A stretch of DNA of 64,000 bases from Chrysaora quinquecirrha (lineage: Eukaryota > Cnidaria > Scyphozoa > Semaeostomeae > Pelagiidae): the NCBI GenBank assembly GCA_014526335.1, contig JACTAT010000037.1:13690100-13754099 (forward strand), read 5' to 3'. Of this stretch, positions 1 through 11,220 are shown piece after piece. The position numbers were made by a program, and so were the translations under genes. The stretch's first letter is position 1, and every line of letters starts with the position of its first letter. The notes beneath the pieces were generated by a model. That model had not been told where the DNA came from. It was given only the letters and a program-made list of their open reading frames with translations, and did no database searches.

Positions 1-1398
1 TTGCTCTGGTCTATTGCTCTGGTCATGCAGTACAGGCTCGAATCCCATCTACTGTATTGTTGTATGACAGTTTTGTGAAAAATCTATCCTAGTGTTCACC
101 ATTCATGGCAAATGTATACTATTAATGATGCTGAAGAAGGCTCAACATAGCAAAAGACCACAAAAGATAAACAGGACGACAGCCAACCTTTAGCTGAATT
201 GCCTGGAGATTTAGTCGGCGATTTCATTCAGCACTATAGCTCAGTTGAAACGTCGTTGGCTCTCTGATCGTGTAGTCTAGGCTAGAGTCCTATCCATCGT
301 GTTATGTCACTGATGGAAAAATTCATCGTACTATGTGCCATTAATAACAAATATAGCTTGCATAACCGAACTGTGGATCACCACTTGCTTGCACAGAAAC
401 TTTCTGGGCTTAACTAATTTGAAACAGCCTTCCCTCACAAAAAAGCATATAAAGTTAATGCTTGATAGTCCAGCAACTTTCGGTTTATAATTATATGGAC
501 ACAAACCATAACTAACATTGCAATAATAACATAGTTTGATATTCTTTACTCATTTGTTCAAAAAAAACCTGTTTGATCAACACTTTGAAGCGTTCTTCTT
601 TCATGGTCAAATGTTCAGTTTAAATGATAAGCAAAGACCGCATGGCAAGAAAATATGGCCGCCGACTTTAAAAACACGAGTTAATCTGCTTCACCAGAGT
701 GACACTGCTGTATAAAGAATTACTTCGCATGAAATAACTTCAAACAATTACGAGACATAAGCAAAAGCATAGCTAGCTCTACTATGGGACGGACAGGGAG
801 GATAAAAATATAAAAGCCCCGGGAAAAGCCCCTGTCACATATCAAACCCCGAAAAAATTACACATTGCCTTTTGAGCTCCCCTTCTGAATAGCAGATATG
901 GATTACTGCATATCAAATTCTTGGTAAATGCAATGTCGTTGCTGACCAGGCATCAAAAATCAAGATGTTGAATGGGTGCTTAACCGTCGTTTCTAGCTTA
1001 GGCCTTGACTCGACTGCATTTTAAGTTTTTAAGCCTGACATCGATCTTTTTGTTTCGCGATTATTAAGTTTACAGTTCGAGAACTAGTGCTCACTTAGGT
1101 TTTATGCTGATGCTATAGCCAGCGATGCTTTTACTTTGACTTGATCTTTGTCAACATTTTTCTTCCAAATAGTTGAATTCTTCATGTCTAACAAAAACTC
1201 AACCAGAACAACGCCATTGGCATTCTTGTAGTACCAAAGTGGCCTACTCAGCCTTGGTATTCAATTTTAATTCCACTGTTGCGTCTAGTTGCTATATACT
1301 TGTTTTCTTGCTTTACAATTAATAGATTACATTACACCTTTTCAGCTATTCGAAAATATCCTCACAGAAACATTTCGTATTCAGTACCTTCGTTTTTA
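1..1398. other. Non-genic backbone of the array upstream of unit 1
   Basis: No coding region is supported here. The stretch is the partial copy of the spacer that recurs at about 11221-12840, 21515-23290, 40080-42460 and 52180-52870. It begins inside a duplicated 'CTATTGCTCTGGT' motif followed by a degenerate B-box-like sequence. At about 906 it lacks the MITE found in units 2, 3 and 4, so it serves as an empty site. Short open frames are not kept between copies. Confidence 0.7.
234..298 (+). repeat. tRNA-derived repeat (degenerate)
   Basis: 'TATAGCTCAGT' resembles a tRNA A box, and about 45 nt downstream 'GGCTAGAGTCC' is a decayed B box. In other units the same place reads GGTTCGGATCC, a good B box. 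It looks like a tRNA-derived SINE head or tRNA pseudogene rather than a working tRNA, because no clean cloverleaf or acceptor stem is visible. Confidence 0.45.
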
Positions 1399-1629
1399 TG
1401 TCCGAAGGACATATTAAGAGGGTGTCGTGGAACGCAGCCATGTATGCATAGAAAATAGATAGATAGGTAGATAGGCATATAGACGCTTTTTGCTGCCAAA
1501 ACGTAACAAAAGATAAACCACAAATAATAGGAAGTAAACTTTGAAGTCGCCGTAAGTGTTGTCGTTAGTGGGCATCATTAACAAAATGCAATTGCTTGCC
1601 AGAAACATCAATAATGTTTCTGGCAATTG

Positions 1630-1705
1630 TCAGTGTAGCGTAGTGGAATAATGCGTTTGTTGCTTAGGCTAAGGGTTGTGAGTTCGATCTACGATGCAGG
1701 AGCAT
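1630..1705 (+). repeat. tRNA-derived SINE head
   Basis: 'TAGCGTAGTGG' fits the A-box pattern TRGCNNAGYNGG, and 'GAGTTCGATCTACG' about 40 nt later is a B-box-like sequence, followed by an A-rich stretch near 1707. The spacing fits an internal RNA polymerase III promoter of a tRNA-derived SINE. It lies within the unit-1 insertion. A decayed tRNA gene is the alternative. Confidence 0.5.
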
Positions 1706-2280
1706 TAAAAAATTTGACACCCTGATTTTCTCGCAAAAAAGCCGGCTCGGTCGAGCTTCGAAAAAAGGTTTGGCTACAATATGGCAAAATGTTGCTCGAA
1801 TCTAATTTGATTTGATTTTTTATTTTGAAATATTTTCATACAATTTTGAATGGGTTGTTATTGTCAGAAATTTCTAGAAGTCGTCTCAGGTGTAAGATAT
1901 TTTCGTGTGAAGAGAGGAGATTGTGGAGCAGTAGAAATTGTTCCCAAGTTAGACCGAAGAATTTTTTTCAAAACAGTTTGCGGCTTCCAGAATCATCTGA
2001 AAATGAATGACTCAAAGTTGGCAATCAATTCTTCTAAGTGCTACTAATGATCGAATATAGTCATCTGCATAGTATGCGAATTCTTATGATAGCTTTTGAA
2101 GGTTCTAGAATTTAATTCATCATTTGAAACGAAAATTACAGGTTTCGGTGCACTGAACGGATTTATTTGTTACATACACAGTTTAACCCATGAGTTTGAA
2201 TTTATTAGTACAGTATACGTACCTACAGATTTTCTATTTTCGATTCAAAGGTTTGGGATTCTTCCTGGAAAAGTTCACCT

Positions 2281-2600
2281 GATCATCATTGTCATCATTC
2301 ACATCATCATCATAATGGATCATCATCATCATCATCACCATCACCAGTCATTGTCTTCAACAAGATCATCATTGTTGAAGAAGATGATAATCATGTTGAA
2401 GACGATGATGATCATGTTGAAGACAGTGATCATCATTGTCGTCTTCAACGTGATCAACGTATCATCGTCATCATTATCATCATCATCATCACCATCGTCA
2501 TCGCCATCAACATAATCATCATTCTCATCATCGTTATCTTCTTCTTCGTCATCTTCGTCATTATTATCATCATTTTCATCGTTATTATCATCAGCATCAG
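2281..2600. repeat. (CAT/ATC)n imperfect microsatellite
   Basis: A run rich in CAT and ATC triplets with a His-rich reading on the plus strand (eight CAT codons at 2322-2345). The middle (about 2360-2460) contains complementary GATGAT-rich and ATCATC-rich tracts that can fold into a hairpin. The open frame at 2096-2515 is a by-product of the triplet repeat and is not called as a gene. Confidence 0.8.
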
Positions 2601-2639
2601 CGTCCTTCGGACATTGCTACAGCGTTGCTATTTTTTTGT

Positions 2640-3600
2640 TAAGGCACATTTTTATGCTTATATTCCTTTTATGCCTATAATAGCTTGCAGATGATGATAA
2701 TCTTCCGATAACACCGTCACCAATGAAAAAAATGCAAAAGTTTAGCTTAGTGTTTAGTGTAAATAAGTGAAATAACTATGTGAAATGCCGATAAAATGAC
2801 AGAAGTTTAACCTTAATGAGCAATCATAGTTGTCCTTCAGGCAAGATGGAAAACAGTCAAGACTGCAAGATCACATGACTGGTTGCTGCTAAACTGAAAC
2901 ATTTGTGCAAGAAGGCATACAAATGCTAACTTTATAAATTGACTGCATTCAGCCATCCAATGAGCCAGTGGAGCTCCGTCCGAAAATGTCTGGTGTTGTT
3001 GCCATAAATGTTGGAAGACATCACAGAAATACTTTATTGTCTTTTACCGAAATTACACAAATTTCTTATAAGGACCATATTTGAGAAACCAATACCTGAC
3101 TGTGGAAAGTTCTAATGCATACGATTTCATTGTTCTTTTTTCGTCGTTGTTTTTCACAGTTGAAAAAAGACCGTTTTCTTAATCTAGTATTTTTCATGGC
3201 AATACAGCTCGCTCTTTGATATAATTAGGCCCTGGCCTAAGACCCTGGTACAACAATCAGATAAAGTTGGTCAAACATTTGAAATTCCTTGTCAAGCAAA
3301 ATGTTTGACCGATTGGCTACCCCCAGAATAATTTCTTTTAACATATAATATATTTGCTTCCATCATGTGCAAAAAATGTTCTTCAGCATTTTTAAAAACG
3401 TCAAGACACAAATTTTTTCTTGTCAAGCAATGTTTGATCGTTTTACCACCTTTCAAACATTAATTGTCAAACATTTCCATTAAATTACGTTTTGTGAGCG
3501 GGATATCAAGACCAGTGCAATAAATTCGTTGCTCACAAATTTTGGACGAGCAGTGTTTTGGACGTGGTAAGTCAGTGACACAATTGAGGTAAACCAGGTT
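2640..3600. other. Spacer with TGTTTGAC-type inverted motifs
   Basis: No gene is seen. From about 3255 the motif GTCAAACATTT and its complement AAATGTTTGAC recur in both orientations (3266, 3299, 3428, 3467), suggesting an old MITE. The same block lies just before each (TAAC)n tract in units 2, 3, 4 and 5, so it belongs to the array backbone. Confidence 0.55.
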
Positions 3601-3609
3601 TCAAATGTT

Positions 3610-3612
3610 TGC

Positions 3613-3665
<53 letters not shown>

Positions 3666-3681
3666 AAACAAACTAACTAAC

Positions 3682-3725
<44 letters not shown>

Positions 3726-3853
3726 AAACTAAGTAACTAATTAACTACCTAACTAACTAATTAACTAAATAATTAACTAACTAACTAACTAACTAACCAA
3801 CTAACTATTTAACTAACTAACTAACTATCTAACTAACAAACGAACTTACTTAC
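3610..3853. repeat. (TAAC)n microsatellite, unit 1
   Basis: A long tract of CTAA/TAAC tetranucleotides with scattered substitutions. Each unit has such a tract a few hundred bp downstream, in the gene sense, of the B last-exon position. It is not the metazoan telomere repeat TTAGGG. Confidence 0.95.
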
Positions 3854-3899
3854 TTGCAAAGTGGCTTACTTGCTTATTAAATAGCTTACTGTCCCGGCA

Positions 3900-5700
3900 A
3901 CTAACTCACCAACTATAACTAACGAACCACCCTACAGAAAATGTACAAAAAATTAAGAAACTTATTTCTTTTTCTAGGAGCTGATCTCAGTTTCTTATAA
4001 TAACTGCGTGTATCGAAGGTTTGGTAGCAAAAAAAAAGACACATGAGTTGAAACTGTTGAAACATTGCCTTTATCATTTTTCTAAATGACAAGAAGCACT
4101 TAATGATCGTGCATACCCGTGCAAAACACTCATACAAGAACTTTTGCCCCTCCCTCCAAAGATTGGAATAGAGATGAAAATATGGCATTGTGCACACAGA
4201 TACTCAAAAAGGAAAGGGTCATTTTTAAAGAATTACTAGCTTCAAAAGCATATACTGCAACTGTTTGATTATATGAAACTTATTGCAGTTTTTTTGAGGT
4301 AGGTTTCAAGCTGTCCTGACGTTACGCTTCAGTAAATATGCAAAGCTTTTGTATAGAGACAGTTTTTATTTCCAAAATTTTAAGTTTCTTGTGGAAGAAA
4401 TAAACATTTACTTCCCACAAAAGATTCTCTGGCCATTTAGCTTGATTTGATTTCTATCCGATTAGGCAATGATTAACCATAAACAGAACTGAACGCTCGT
4501 CAAAATAAGTAGAAAAAACGAATTTTCCTCAAAGTTCTTCAGTCCCCAGAAGATTGTAATTTTTGCATCGAGTTATTAAATGACTCAATTTTTCGGTGAA
4601 CACTAAAATCTAATGATGATTTTTTTTACTGCGAAAAATGACAAGAACGAGGAGACACTGGGCTACCCCCAGGATTGTGGAGTGGGACATATTGATGAGG
4701 AGAATTGACACTGTTCGAAGAGCAACAACGACGACGAGAGGAGGTGTAGTCTCGGTTTACCTTGCGTGTTACGATCGACCTGGAGGTTGAGCCGCTGAAA
4801 CAATGAACGACTCGCTCAACAACTGCATTTCCCAGGAAAAGGTTGAGATACTAGGGACACAAATGGCTCACTTGTCAAATGGAACCAGGGAGGGGCATAC
4901 TCACCGGAAAATTTTGAAAATCACTCTTCTGGAATCGCTCTATTGATCAATTCTGGACCCTTGAGTTAGAATTCTCTTATGTTCTCGAAGAAAACCTATT
5001 CATTTTTGCGATGCCAATACGTTTTTATCTCAATCTGCAGGGCAGCCGAGAGGTGGCCAGGGCCCTGAGGCTAAGTCTCGGTGAGAGCCCTCGTGCCAGA
5101 GGCAAGAAAATTCTTTTTAGGGCCACGTGCTTTAATGTCGGAACACATCATTTTCATACTGTACAGTCACATTTTGCCAAAGAGTCAATGCATTACTTAA
5201 GTCATTTTTTTTTCGAAATGAATTTCTTGAAATTTTTAACTGCGGACCCCTATAGGCTCCGGGCGCACCGGCTGCCCCCCTCTCGGTGCCACTGTCTATT
5301 TATGAACATTTCTACGTACTAAACAACCGAACTCCTACTGAAGATTGCATTTTTAATTTAAATGTATCAAAAGCTATATGGTCATATGTAATGTTTTTGC
5401 CAAAAAAATTTAGAATCCTATTGCCTAAATACATAGCATTGGCAAGCACAAAATTGTGATGTTATGGTCTCTTGTTATCGTTCTTTTATAATACTATGAA
5501 ACAAGAAATTCCCAACGATGCTTTTGTCTACGAAAAATTTTGAACCTGTATTTCTCAATTTTCCCTCCAAGTCTGCAAGAGATGCAAGTTGCTGACAAGC
5601 TTGAAGCCAGGGGTGCCGCATCACCCCATCCGCAATAGCTACGACCCCGGTTGTGTTGCAGAGCAAAGATACAATAGCTATGGAGGAAAATTGAGGGTGG
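3900..5700. other. Downstream and intron-2 region of the broken gene B1
   Basis: This stretch matches 13820-15760 of unit 2, except that the roughly 330 bp holding the B last exon is missing. The join lies at about 4093, where 'CTAAATGACAAG' runs straight into 'AAGCACTTAATGATCG'. The only addition is the GC-rich insertion at 5038-5294. Nothing else gene-like is seen. Confidence 0.75.
5038..5294. mobile_element. Small GC-rich MITE (hAT-like ends)
   Basis: Absent from the matching place in units 2-4. The left end CAGGGCAGCCGAGAGG and the complement of the right end, CAGTGGCACCGAGAGG, match at most positions, and both begin with CAG as in many hAT elements. A target duplication cannot be seen clearly. 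GC content is well above that of the surroundings. Confidence 0.5.
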
Positions 5701-5710
5701 ATAGTTTTAC

Positions 5711-6039
5711 CTTTAGCAACATCAGCTTTTATCTTTTCCACATCCCGTTTTGCTTCTTCTATGTCCCTGTTGAATTTGCTTGCCTAAAAATGATAAAAAG
5801 AAAAAACAAATTCGAGTTGACAAATTGATTTCAAACCGCAGTTCTCTCGTTATGGTTTCGTCATCCTCAGCCTAGAAAATTTTGGAATATGCTATTTGCT
5901 GTTCTTGCTTCATTATTTCTAACATCTTTTTTATTAGTTTTGTAGTTTCATTAATCTTAAGAATTCAAATCGATAGTTGAAACAGTGTTATTACGTAAGC
6001 AACTGCCAGCAACATTATCAACAGAAGTGCAAGCCTCAT
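5711..6039 (-). pseudogene. B1: 8-Cys peptide precursor lacking its last exon
   Basis: Two coding exons survive. The signal exon (5995-6039, 15 codons beginning [12 protein letters not shown]) ends at a GTAATA donor. The propeptide exon (5711-5783, 73 nt, beginning ASKFNRD) has an AG acceptor and a GTAAAA donor in phase 1. The third exon, which in B2 lies about 1.5 kb downstream and carries the Lys-Arg site and all eight cysteines, is absent; its place near 4093 is a clean deletion of about 330 bp. The leader-exon donor at 6541 and the upstream box at 6614-6645 remain, so transcription is possible but no cysteine-rich peptide could be made. Splicing into A1 or another downstream gene is excluded because transcription runs toward lower coordinates, out of the window. 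The two exons are as well preserved as in intact copies, which suggests a recent loss. Confidence 0.8.
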
Positions 6040-6613
6040 CTTGGTTATCTGAAAAAAGAAAAGTTGAAATGCAGAAGACAATTTGCTGTTAAAAATGTAT
6101 ACTGCTTCAAAGGACGAAATTTTCACTTTCGCAAGAAAAAACTTGACAAAATTCGTGAAAGTATATTATTCTTACGAAAGAATATTCTGTTAATTTTTTT
6201 CCGGTCAATCTGTATACCCTACGTGTATACCCTATCTTTCGTCATCGTCTTTCGGAACAAGAAGGGGTCTACACGTAGGCTACTCAGTCTGCTGCTGCTA
6301 TAACAAAAAAAATTCAGTGGAGTATTATTCCAGAAATTTGTTTCCCGTAAAACTTGAAATTTCTTCGCGTTTGGGAAGTTTATCTCGAAATTTTGCTTTT
6401 TCAGAGCAGACAGAAGTTCTTTTCGCAAAATGTTGTTCCCTTCAAGTGTAGCATAACAGTTTTCCAATACATATCATGCACTTCTAAATTCAACTGTAAA
6501 ATTTTGAAAAAAACGATTCGTTATATAAAAAGAAACTTACCTGAAATAATTGAAAAGGCAGAAAAATTCTTTCCAAACTGATTACGAGCATATAGCAATG
6601 AAGTTTGCGCTCT

Positions 6614-6645
6614 TCACTGCAATACTAGCTTCAACAGCTATACAA
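6614..6645 (-). promoter_or_regulatory. Shared upstream box of B1
   Basis: On the plus strand TCACTGCAATAC, a short spacer and CAGCTATACAA. The same pair of blocks occurs upstream of every A and B gene, about 70-105 bp beyond the leader-exon donor. On the gene strand it reads TTGTATAGCTG…TTACAGTGA, compatible with a core promoter with a weak TATA-like core. Function is inferred only from conservation. Confidence 0.5.
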
Positions 6646-6759
6646 ACATCTTTTTGGAGCAGCGGTAATATCAAAAGGTATACTTAAAAGCTTTTTTCAT
6701 CTTTGTTGATATATTTACAGGAAATAATCATGAAATATCTTTAATATGTCCAAGCCTCT

Positions 6760-7290
6760 TGACTTTAAGAATTGTGGGGAGGGGGGCTTGATTAAATTTT
6801 GTTATGGACTTTGCCATCCAAACATCAAAACCATACCAGGAATGTATACCCGACCTTAAACCAATTTTCAAAAAAATATACCAGGCCTTTTACAATTTCA
6901 AAAGGCTGCTCTTGTGGTAAAACATATATTGATGAAACGAAATAAGTAATAACGAGATGTTTAGAGCACCAGCAAGACATCATCATTGCTGAAGAGTCGA
7001 GCAGGTCCGGAACTACAGGAAGCCAATAATAATAAAGATTTTCATGGTCGGTCAGCTGGATAAATGCTAAAATGTCCAGTGTAAAACCACTGTGGTATCC
7101 ATGGAAAGTGATAGAAGCGTAGCTAGCGTTAGATATACCAGTGTGCCAGAGCAACTCGGTCGGACGCTACTTGGTTGAGCAAGGATGTTGTGATTAGGCT
7201 CATCATAAGTCATGGGGACCTTTTCAAATGAAATGGAGGAAGGATTCAGATGCATTTAATATTTGGATGAATAATTTATGATATATGACT
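6760..7290 (+). mobile_element. Penelope-like GIY-YIG endonuclease relic, unit 1
   Basis: At about 6903-7030 the plus strand reads CSCGKTYIDETK, a stop, then TRCLEHQQDIIIAEESSRS. This matches the pattern CxCGKxYIGETxR…RxxEH that marks the GIY-YIG endonuclease at the C-terminus of Penelope-like retroelements. The frame is broken by stops and the second conserved Gly is Asp, so it is a dead fragment. Upstream, about 6850-6900, a Pro/Lys-rich reading resembles the segment before this domain. The same relic recurs once per unit. Confidence 0.6.
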
Positions 7291-7299
7291 TGGATATTT

Positions 7300-8150
7300 T
7301 CGTTTAAAAGAACACATTCTACGAACATTAGATGTCGCTATTTTTGCGAACTTTGATTACTGGTTTGATAAAAGCACCCGTTAGTGGGTGCTGAAATATT
7401 ACTTTATTTACAAACAAAAGATATAAATTCCACAACAATGTTTTCTTTTCTTCCTTGATTTCACTCTGACCTAACAAGATGTCTGCGATGTCAACAAGGT
7501 TAAAAACTTCAAGTAAAGAGATATTGTATTCTATTCCCTTTGGAATTGTCTTTGTCAACTCCGCCAATTCTACCACTGAACTGAACTTGCACTTTCTGGC
7601 ATTTTCTCCACCAACTAAGAAACTTGTCGCGTGCGACACTTTATCTGGCGTGTCTTCCAGGGTGGCTACACATGCGAATGACAAGCGAGCAACACGTTCC
7701 CTGAGTCATTTGCATGTCGCAGAGACATAACAAATGTTTCTGTTGTCTCCCAGAAACATCTGCGTGTCTCTTGCTCCAAATTTTATCGCGTGCTACAAAG
7801 TTTCCGAGGTGGATAAACTGGGAGACATCTTAGGGACATGTCACGCGGACAATGTCGCAACCATATGTCTCCTAGTTTAGCCAGGCCTTAACGCTTTCAG
7901 AATAGGCCCTGTTTGGTCATTTCTCTGCCAACTCAACCGCTTCAAGAATTGGTCCTTTTTGGTTTTCTCTGCCTTCTCTAGTTTTCATAACAAAAGGCCA
8001 ACGTGTTGCAGCACATAATAAGAAAGAATCGCTTGAAGCAAGATTTGAAACAAAGTTTCTAAGCATTCATTTTATCATTTTTCAAGTAAAAAGGAATTAA
8101 TGTAGTTAAAACATTTACATTATTCTTTCAGAAATTATATTTTCTTTATC
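7300..8150. other. Spacer downstream of A1
   Basis: No gene is supported. It has a small hairpin, GCACCC…GGGTGC near 7374-7391, kept in all units. A repeat-like block at about 7620-7890 contains the motifs GTCTCCCAG and GGTGGCTAAAC in several forms, probably an old DNA transposon. Minus-strand open frames here are not kept between units. Confidence 0.5.
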
Positions 8151-8153
8151 AAG

Positions 8154-9392
8154 TTATCTTCTGCAAAAGAAATCACAGCATCTTGGAGCCCGAACTAATT
8201 TGCTTCCTCTGCAAACAAAGCCAGAACCTCTAACGTCGCAGATTGTGCTGAATTTACAGGTAACGTCAACCAGGTGCTCGGGACATGTCATGATAACATT
8301 CGTTGTCTTGACGTCGCATGTGGGAAAAGTTTCAACAGTTATATCACGCTTTAATTTTCCAACAAAATACTTTGTCAGAGCTGAAAAAAGAAAGAACGAC
8401 AGTCAATTCCAGTAGATGAAAAAGGTCGTCTATGAACAGTGATTTATGCTTAGGATTTGCTGTGACATCATAGTATCTTAAGATCTGTAAGAAGTCAATT
8501 AGCTGTAATAAGGTTTCTAGTTCTCCGGGCAGCCAAGGGCACACAGAGACAGACTTGAGAGCGACCTTGACATTATCTTTCCATTTTCCATTTCATCTGA
8601 ATGTCTTACACAGGCACAATTGTTTCTTTTCCTGCAGTCAAGTTCCTTCTTGCAGTCACGCTGCTTCCTTCTTTGCATTGGAAACAGAAAACGTAAGGAA
8701 TACATCAACATATAGCTACGTGCGAGTACTTTAATCCTAAAGACACATTCTTCACTTGGTCATTGCAGTCGTTTAGCCATGCCTAAATGAGAAGTGTTAG
8801 ATGAACATAAACAATCATTTTTGTGTGACAGGACATCAGACTGAACAATTGACTGAGGCACAAGTGCGCCCAAGTACCCATCGAAATGCACCGATCATGA
8901 AAGTAAAGCTGATTCGTTATTGTTCTTTGAACACCAATCAGCTCTGGGGATACATTACAGCGGGAAACCCAAGATAATTAATTGAGAGGCCAAGTGAGTA
9001 AATGAACAACTTTTTCTGGCTACACAGCACCGGCCTGTTGCTTTGATGTGGACACATACAATTTTCTTGAGTTTTTGATGATGTGAGAGTGTCTTTTAAA
9101 GAGTTTTCTTTATAAGTAAACAAAAAATGTTTTCAATAGGGTTATGCATGATTTACCTTGAGCCACACCAGCCTTTATCTTCTCGAATTTCCATGTTGCT
9201 ACTTTATCCACTCTGTTGAGCTCACTTGCCTTGAAAAACAATAAACATGCAAGTATAAATGTAGTATGAATGTTTCATGCTACCAAAGATTAATTTCAAA
9301 AGAATATTAAAATTGTTTATCTCGTTATGTTTACTCACATTGATGAGAAAAACAACTGCCAGTAGGACCACTAATAGAACTACAATCTTCAT
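8154..9392 (-). CDS. A1: secreted 8-cysteine peptide precursor
   Basis: Three coding exons: 9339-9392 (18 codons, signal peptide MKIVVLLVVLLAVVFLIN, GTGAGT donor), 9157-9229 (73 nt, propeptide starting ASELNRVDK, GTAAAT donor) and 8154-8380 (227 nt to a TAA stop). Phases are 0 and 1, giving 117 residues. The last exon starts ALTKYFVGKLKRD; the KR is a likely dibasic processing site. The domain that follows has cysteines spaced C-x10-C-x8-C-x5-C-x8-C-x10-CC-x3-C. A noncoding leader exon is likely: an acceptor (TTGTTAG) lies 9 nt before the ATG and a matching donor is at 9774. The product should be exported and disulfide-bonded. I do not recognise a named family; a toxin-like or antimicrobial role is conceivable but unproven. 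The gene appears intact. Confidence 0.85.
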
Positions 9393-9857
9393 CTTGTTTA
9401 TCTAACAAATAAATAAAAAAACCGTATGGCAAGAACTTATATTTGCAATTATATGCAAGGTATGGGTTTCTGTGATGAGCAGAGAGAGTCCACTGAATAG
9501 CACAATGCTATTCTAATCTGAGTTCACCCAATCCTTCCTCACAAGGTGATAAATTTCTCCTTTTGTCTTTTGTCTGGAACTACGGCCAGGTTGGTGCCTT
9601 TCTCGCTCTTTGTCGCGATTTTGATCTTTGTTTGAATCTAACAATCATATATTGCAAATGAAACGTGTTCATAAACGATCTCAGCAACCACTCTCACTTT
9701 GCCTTTATTTAGCTAGTTTCAGTTCAGCATGAATTACGAGAAAAGATATAAAATGAATTAGTTTCGGTTTTACCTGTGGTAAGAGGCTAACAAATCGATT
9801 TGAAACTGATTCCAAGAATAAAAAATCGAACATCAATATGCACTTTTCTGTATTACT

Positions 9858-9880
9858 TCACTGTAATCCAGCTATACAAA
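9858..9880 (-). promoter_or_regulatory. Shared upstream box of A1
   Basis: TCACTGTAAT directly followed by CCAGCTATACAAA on the plus strand. It is the A-type version of the box, lacking the ~10-bp spacer found in B genes, and lies about 85-105 bp upstream of the leader-exon donor at 9774. Putative core promoter. Confidence 0.5.
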
Positions 9881-9967
9881 CACGACATCATAGGCTTATT
9901 TTTTATTGTATACAAATACGAAAGTGTATCTTACGAAACGATAGTAAAGTAAATTACAATACAGTTA

Positions 9968-10915
9968 CTGTAAATGCTCTGATAAACGCCCCGGGCGTGT
10001 ATTTAATTTTCGGGATTTCAAGGGGGTGTTGACGCTTGTCAAGAAATTTTTCTTACATACAAATTTTTAAGTTTTATTTTCATTGAAAAGTTGCTTAATA
10101 CACAGAAAATCACAAATATTTATTGGAAGATGTAAGAAGTACAGCAAAGGACTAAAAAATTAGTTTTTATATATTATATATTAGTTGTTGTATTATGTAT
10201 TATTAATTGTTATATATATTGTAAACTATATGTAATATATAATATTCATATAATTTTTGTTTAATAAGTTACAAACATGATTTTGTTAATTTGTTTTAAG
10301 TTCGAACCATTTACTGCACCATTTACTGAAAATTTCTGTGCTTGGTTTCGCTTCGTCAACAATTTGGCGCTTCATCAATAATTAGCTGCCAATTATCCAG
10401 GAATGACTAATAGGCGAACCAAAATATTTTTTCCCTCTGGGCATTATATTTTATACAAAAATCAACAAAAAGTTTTTTGCCACACCCAAATCTATTGATT
10501 AGGTGCTAATTGTGAGGCGTGGTTTCAAAAAATGTCCGATTTTGGTCCAAAAGGGAAAAAATTTTAAAATATGTTGGAAGACTTAATTTAGAGCAACTTT
10601 CGTGCAAATGAGCTAGGCAAGACTTGATTTGTTAGGCACCAGTCCAGAAAGTTTGAGCTTTCTGTCGCAATTGTAACACCGTTTTTATATGGGGGGCAAA
10701 TATGCCCCCTGCGTGTTTACAGTCATTTTGGACCCCGTGTGGAATAGAGTTAAAGATCAATCCTTGAATTTATTTTCTTCTAGATGGATTGATTGAGGAA
10801 CACTCTAATAAAAGCTCCTTTCGACTAAAGAGGCTAAATTTGCGAATATTTAAGAAAGGCGTTTTTTGGAGACGGGCGTTTAAAAGAGGCTGGGCATTTA
10901 TTAGAGCAGTTACGG
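9968..10915. mobile_element. TA-flanked element with 'GATAAACGCCC' ends, unit 1
   Basis: The left end CTGTAAATGCTCTGATAAA and the complement of the right end CCGTAACTGCTCTAATAAA match in an imperfect inverted repeat of about 24 bp. The element is bounded by TA on both sides, as for Tc1/mariner-type elements. It encodes no transposase. The interior is AT-rich (a TATATTA-rich stretch at about 10160-10260). Copies occur at the same place in units 2, 3 (truncated) and 5. Confidence 0.6.
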
Positions 10916-11220
10916 TAATGTATTTTACAATGTATTGCAATCATTGACATCGTCGCAATAGCTAATTCATACTTTATCAGCTATACTAACTTATTTGCTA
11001 AGCTTTATCAATATTATCGTAACAATAAGTTTTATGCAGTCAAAATTTATTTTACTTCGTGTTGATGGTAAGAGTGCTTTTGCATCAGCCCAATCATACA
11101 GGACCTTCTTTTCAGGACCCTTAACGTTTATCTTGCAAAACTGCCATACCAAAAAAGATCGGATTCGAAAGGGAATAGGGCCTAATGATGTATGACTAGA
11201 ATTTCTCGGTGATTTTATCG

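Larger units (their letters stand above)
1399..2614. mobile_element. Composite insertion with short inverted ends, unit-1 specific
   Basis: In the other units 'ACCTTCGTTTTATTG' continues directly into 'TTAAGGCAC'. Here about 1.2 kb interrupts it. GTCCGAAGGAC at 1400-1410 and its complement GTCCTTCGGAC at 2602-2612 could be short terminal inverted repeats. The insert holds a GATA-rich run (about 1457-1480), a tRNA-derived head and a CAT/ATC microsatellite. Superfamily is unknown, the target duplication is unclear, and the exact ends are uncertain by some 15 bp. Confidence 0.55.

Noticed and set aside
234..298. Functional tRNA gene
   Set aside because: Only A- and B-box-like motifs are seen; no convincing acceptor stem, anticodon stem or terminator.
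2096..2515. 139-codon frame with a poly-His stretch
   Set aside because: Produced by the CAT/ATC microsatellite; no conserved flanks.
3610..3853. (TAAC)n tract as telomeric repeat
   Set aside because: The tetranucleotide period does not match any common telomere unit, and five copies are internal to the array.
3919..4197. 92-codon minus-strand frame at the B1 end
   Set aside because: It spans the deletion join in non-coding DNA downstream of the lost exon. The related readings in units 2 and 4 (60 codons) are downstream flank, not exon.
8154..9392. Three-finger (Ly6/uPAR-type) assignment from the CC…C ending
   Set aside because: The order of cysteines agrees, but the last spacing is x3 instead of x4, no final Asn follows, and loops 3 and 4 have very different lengths.
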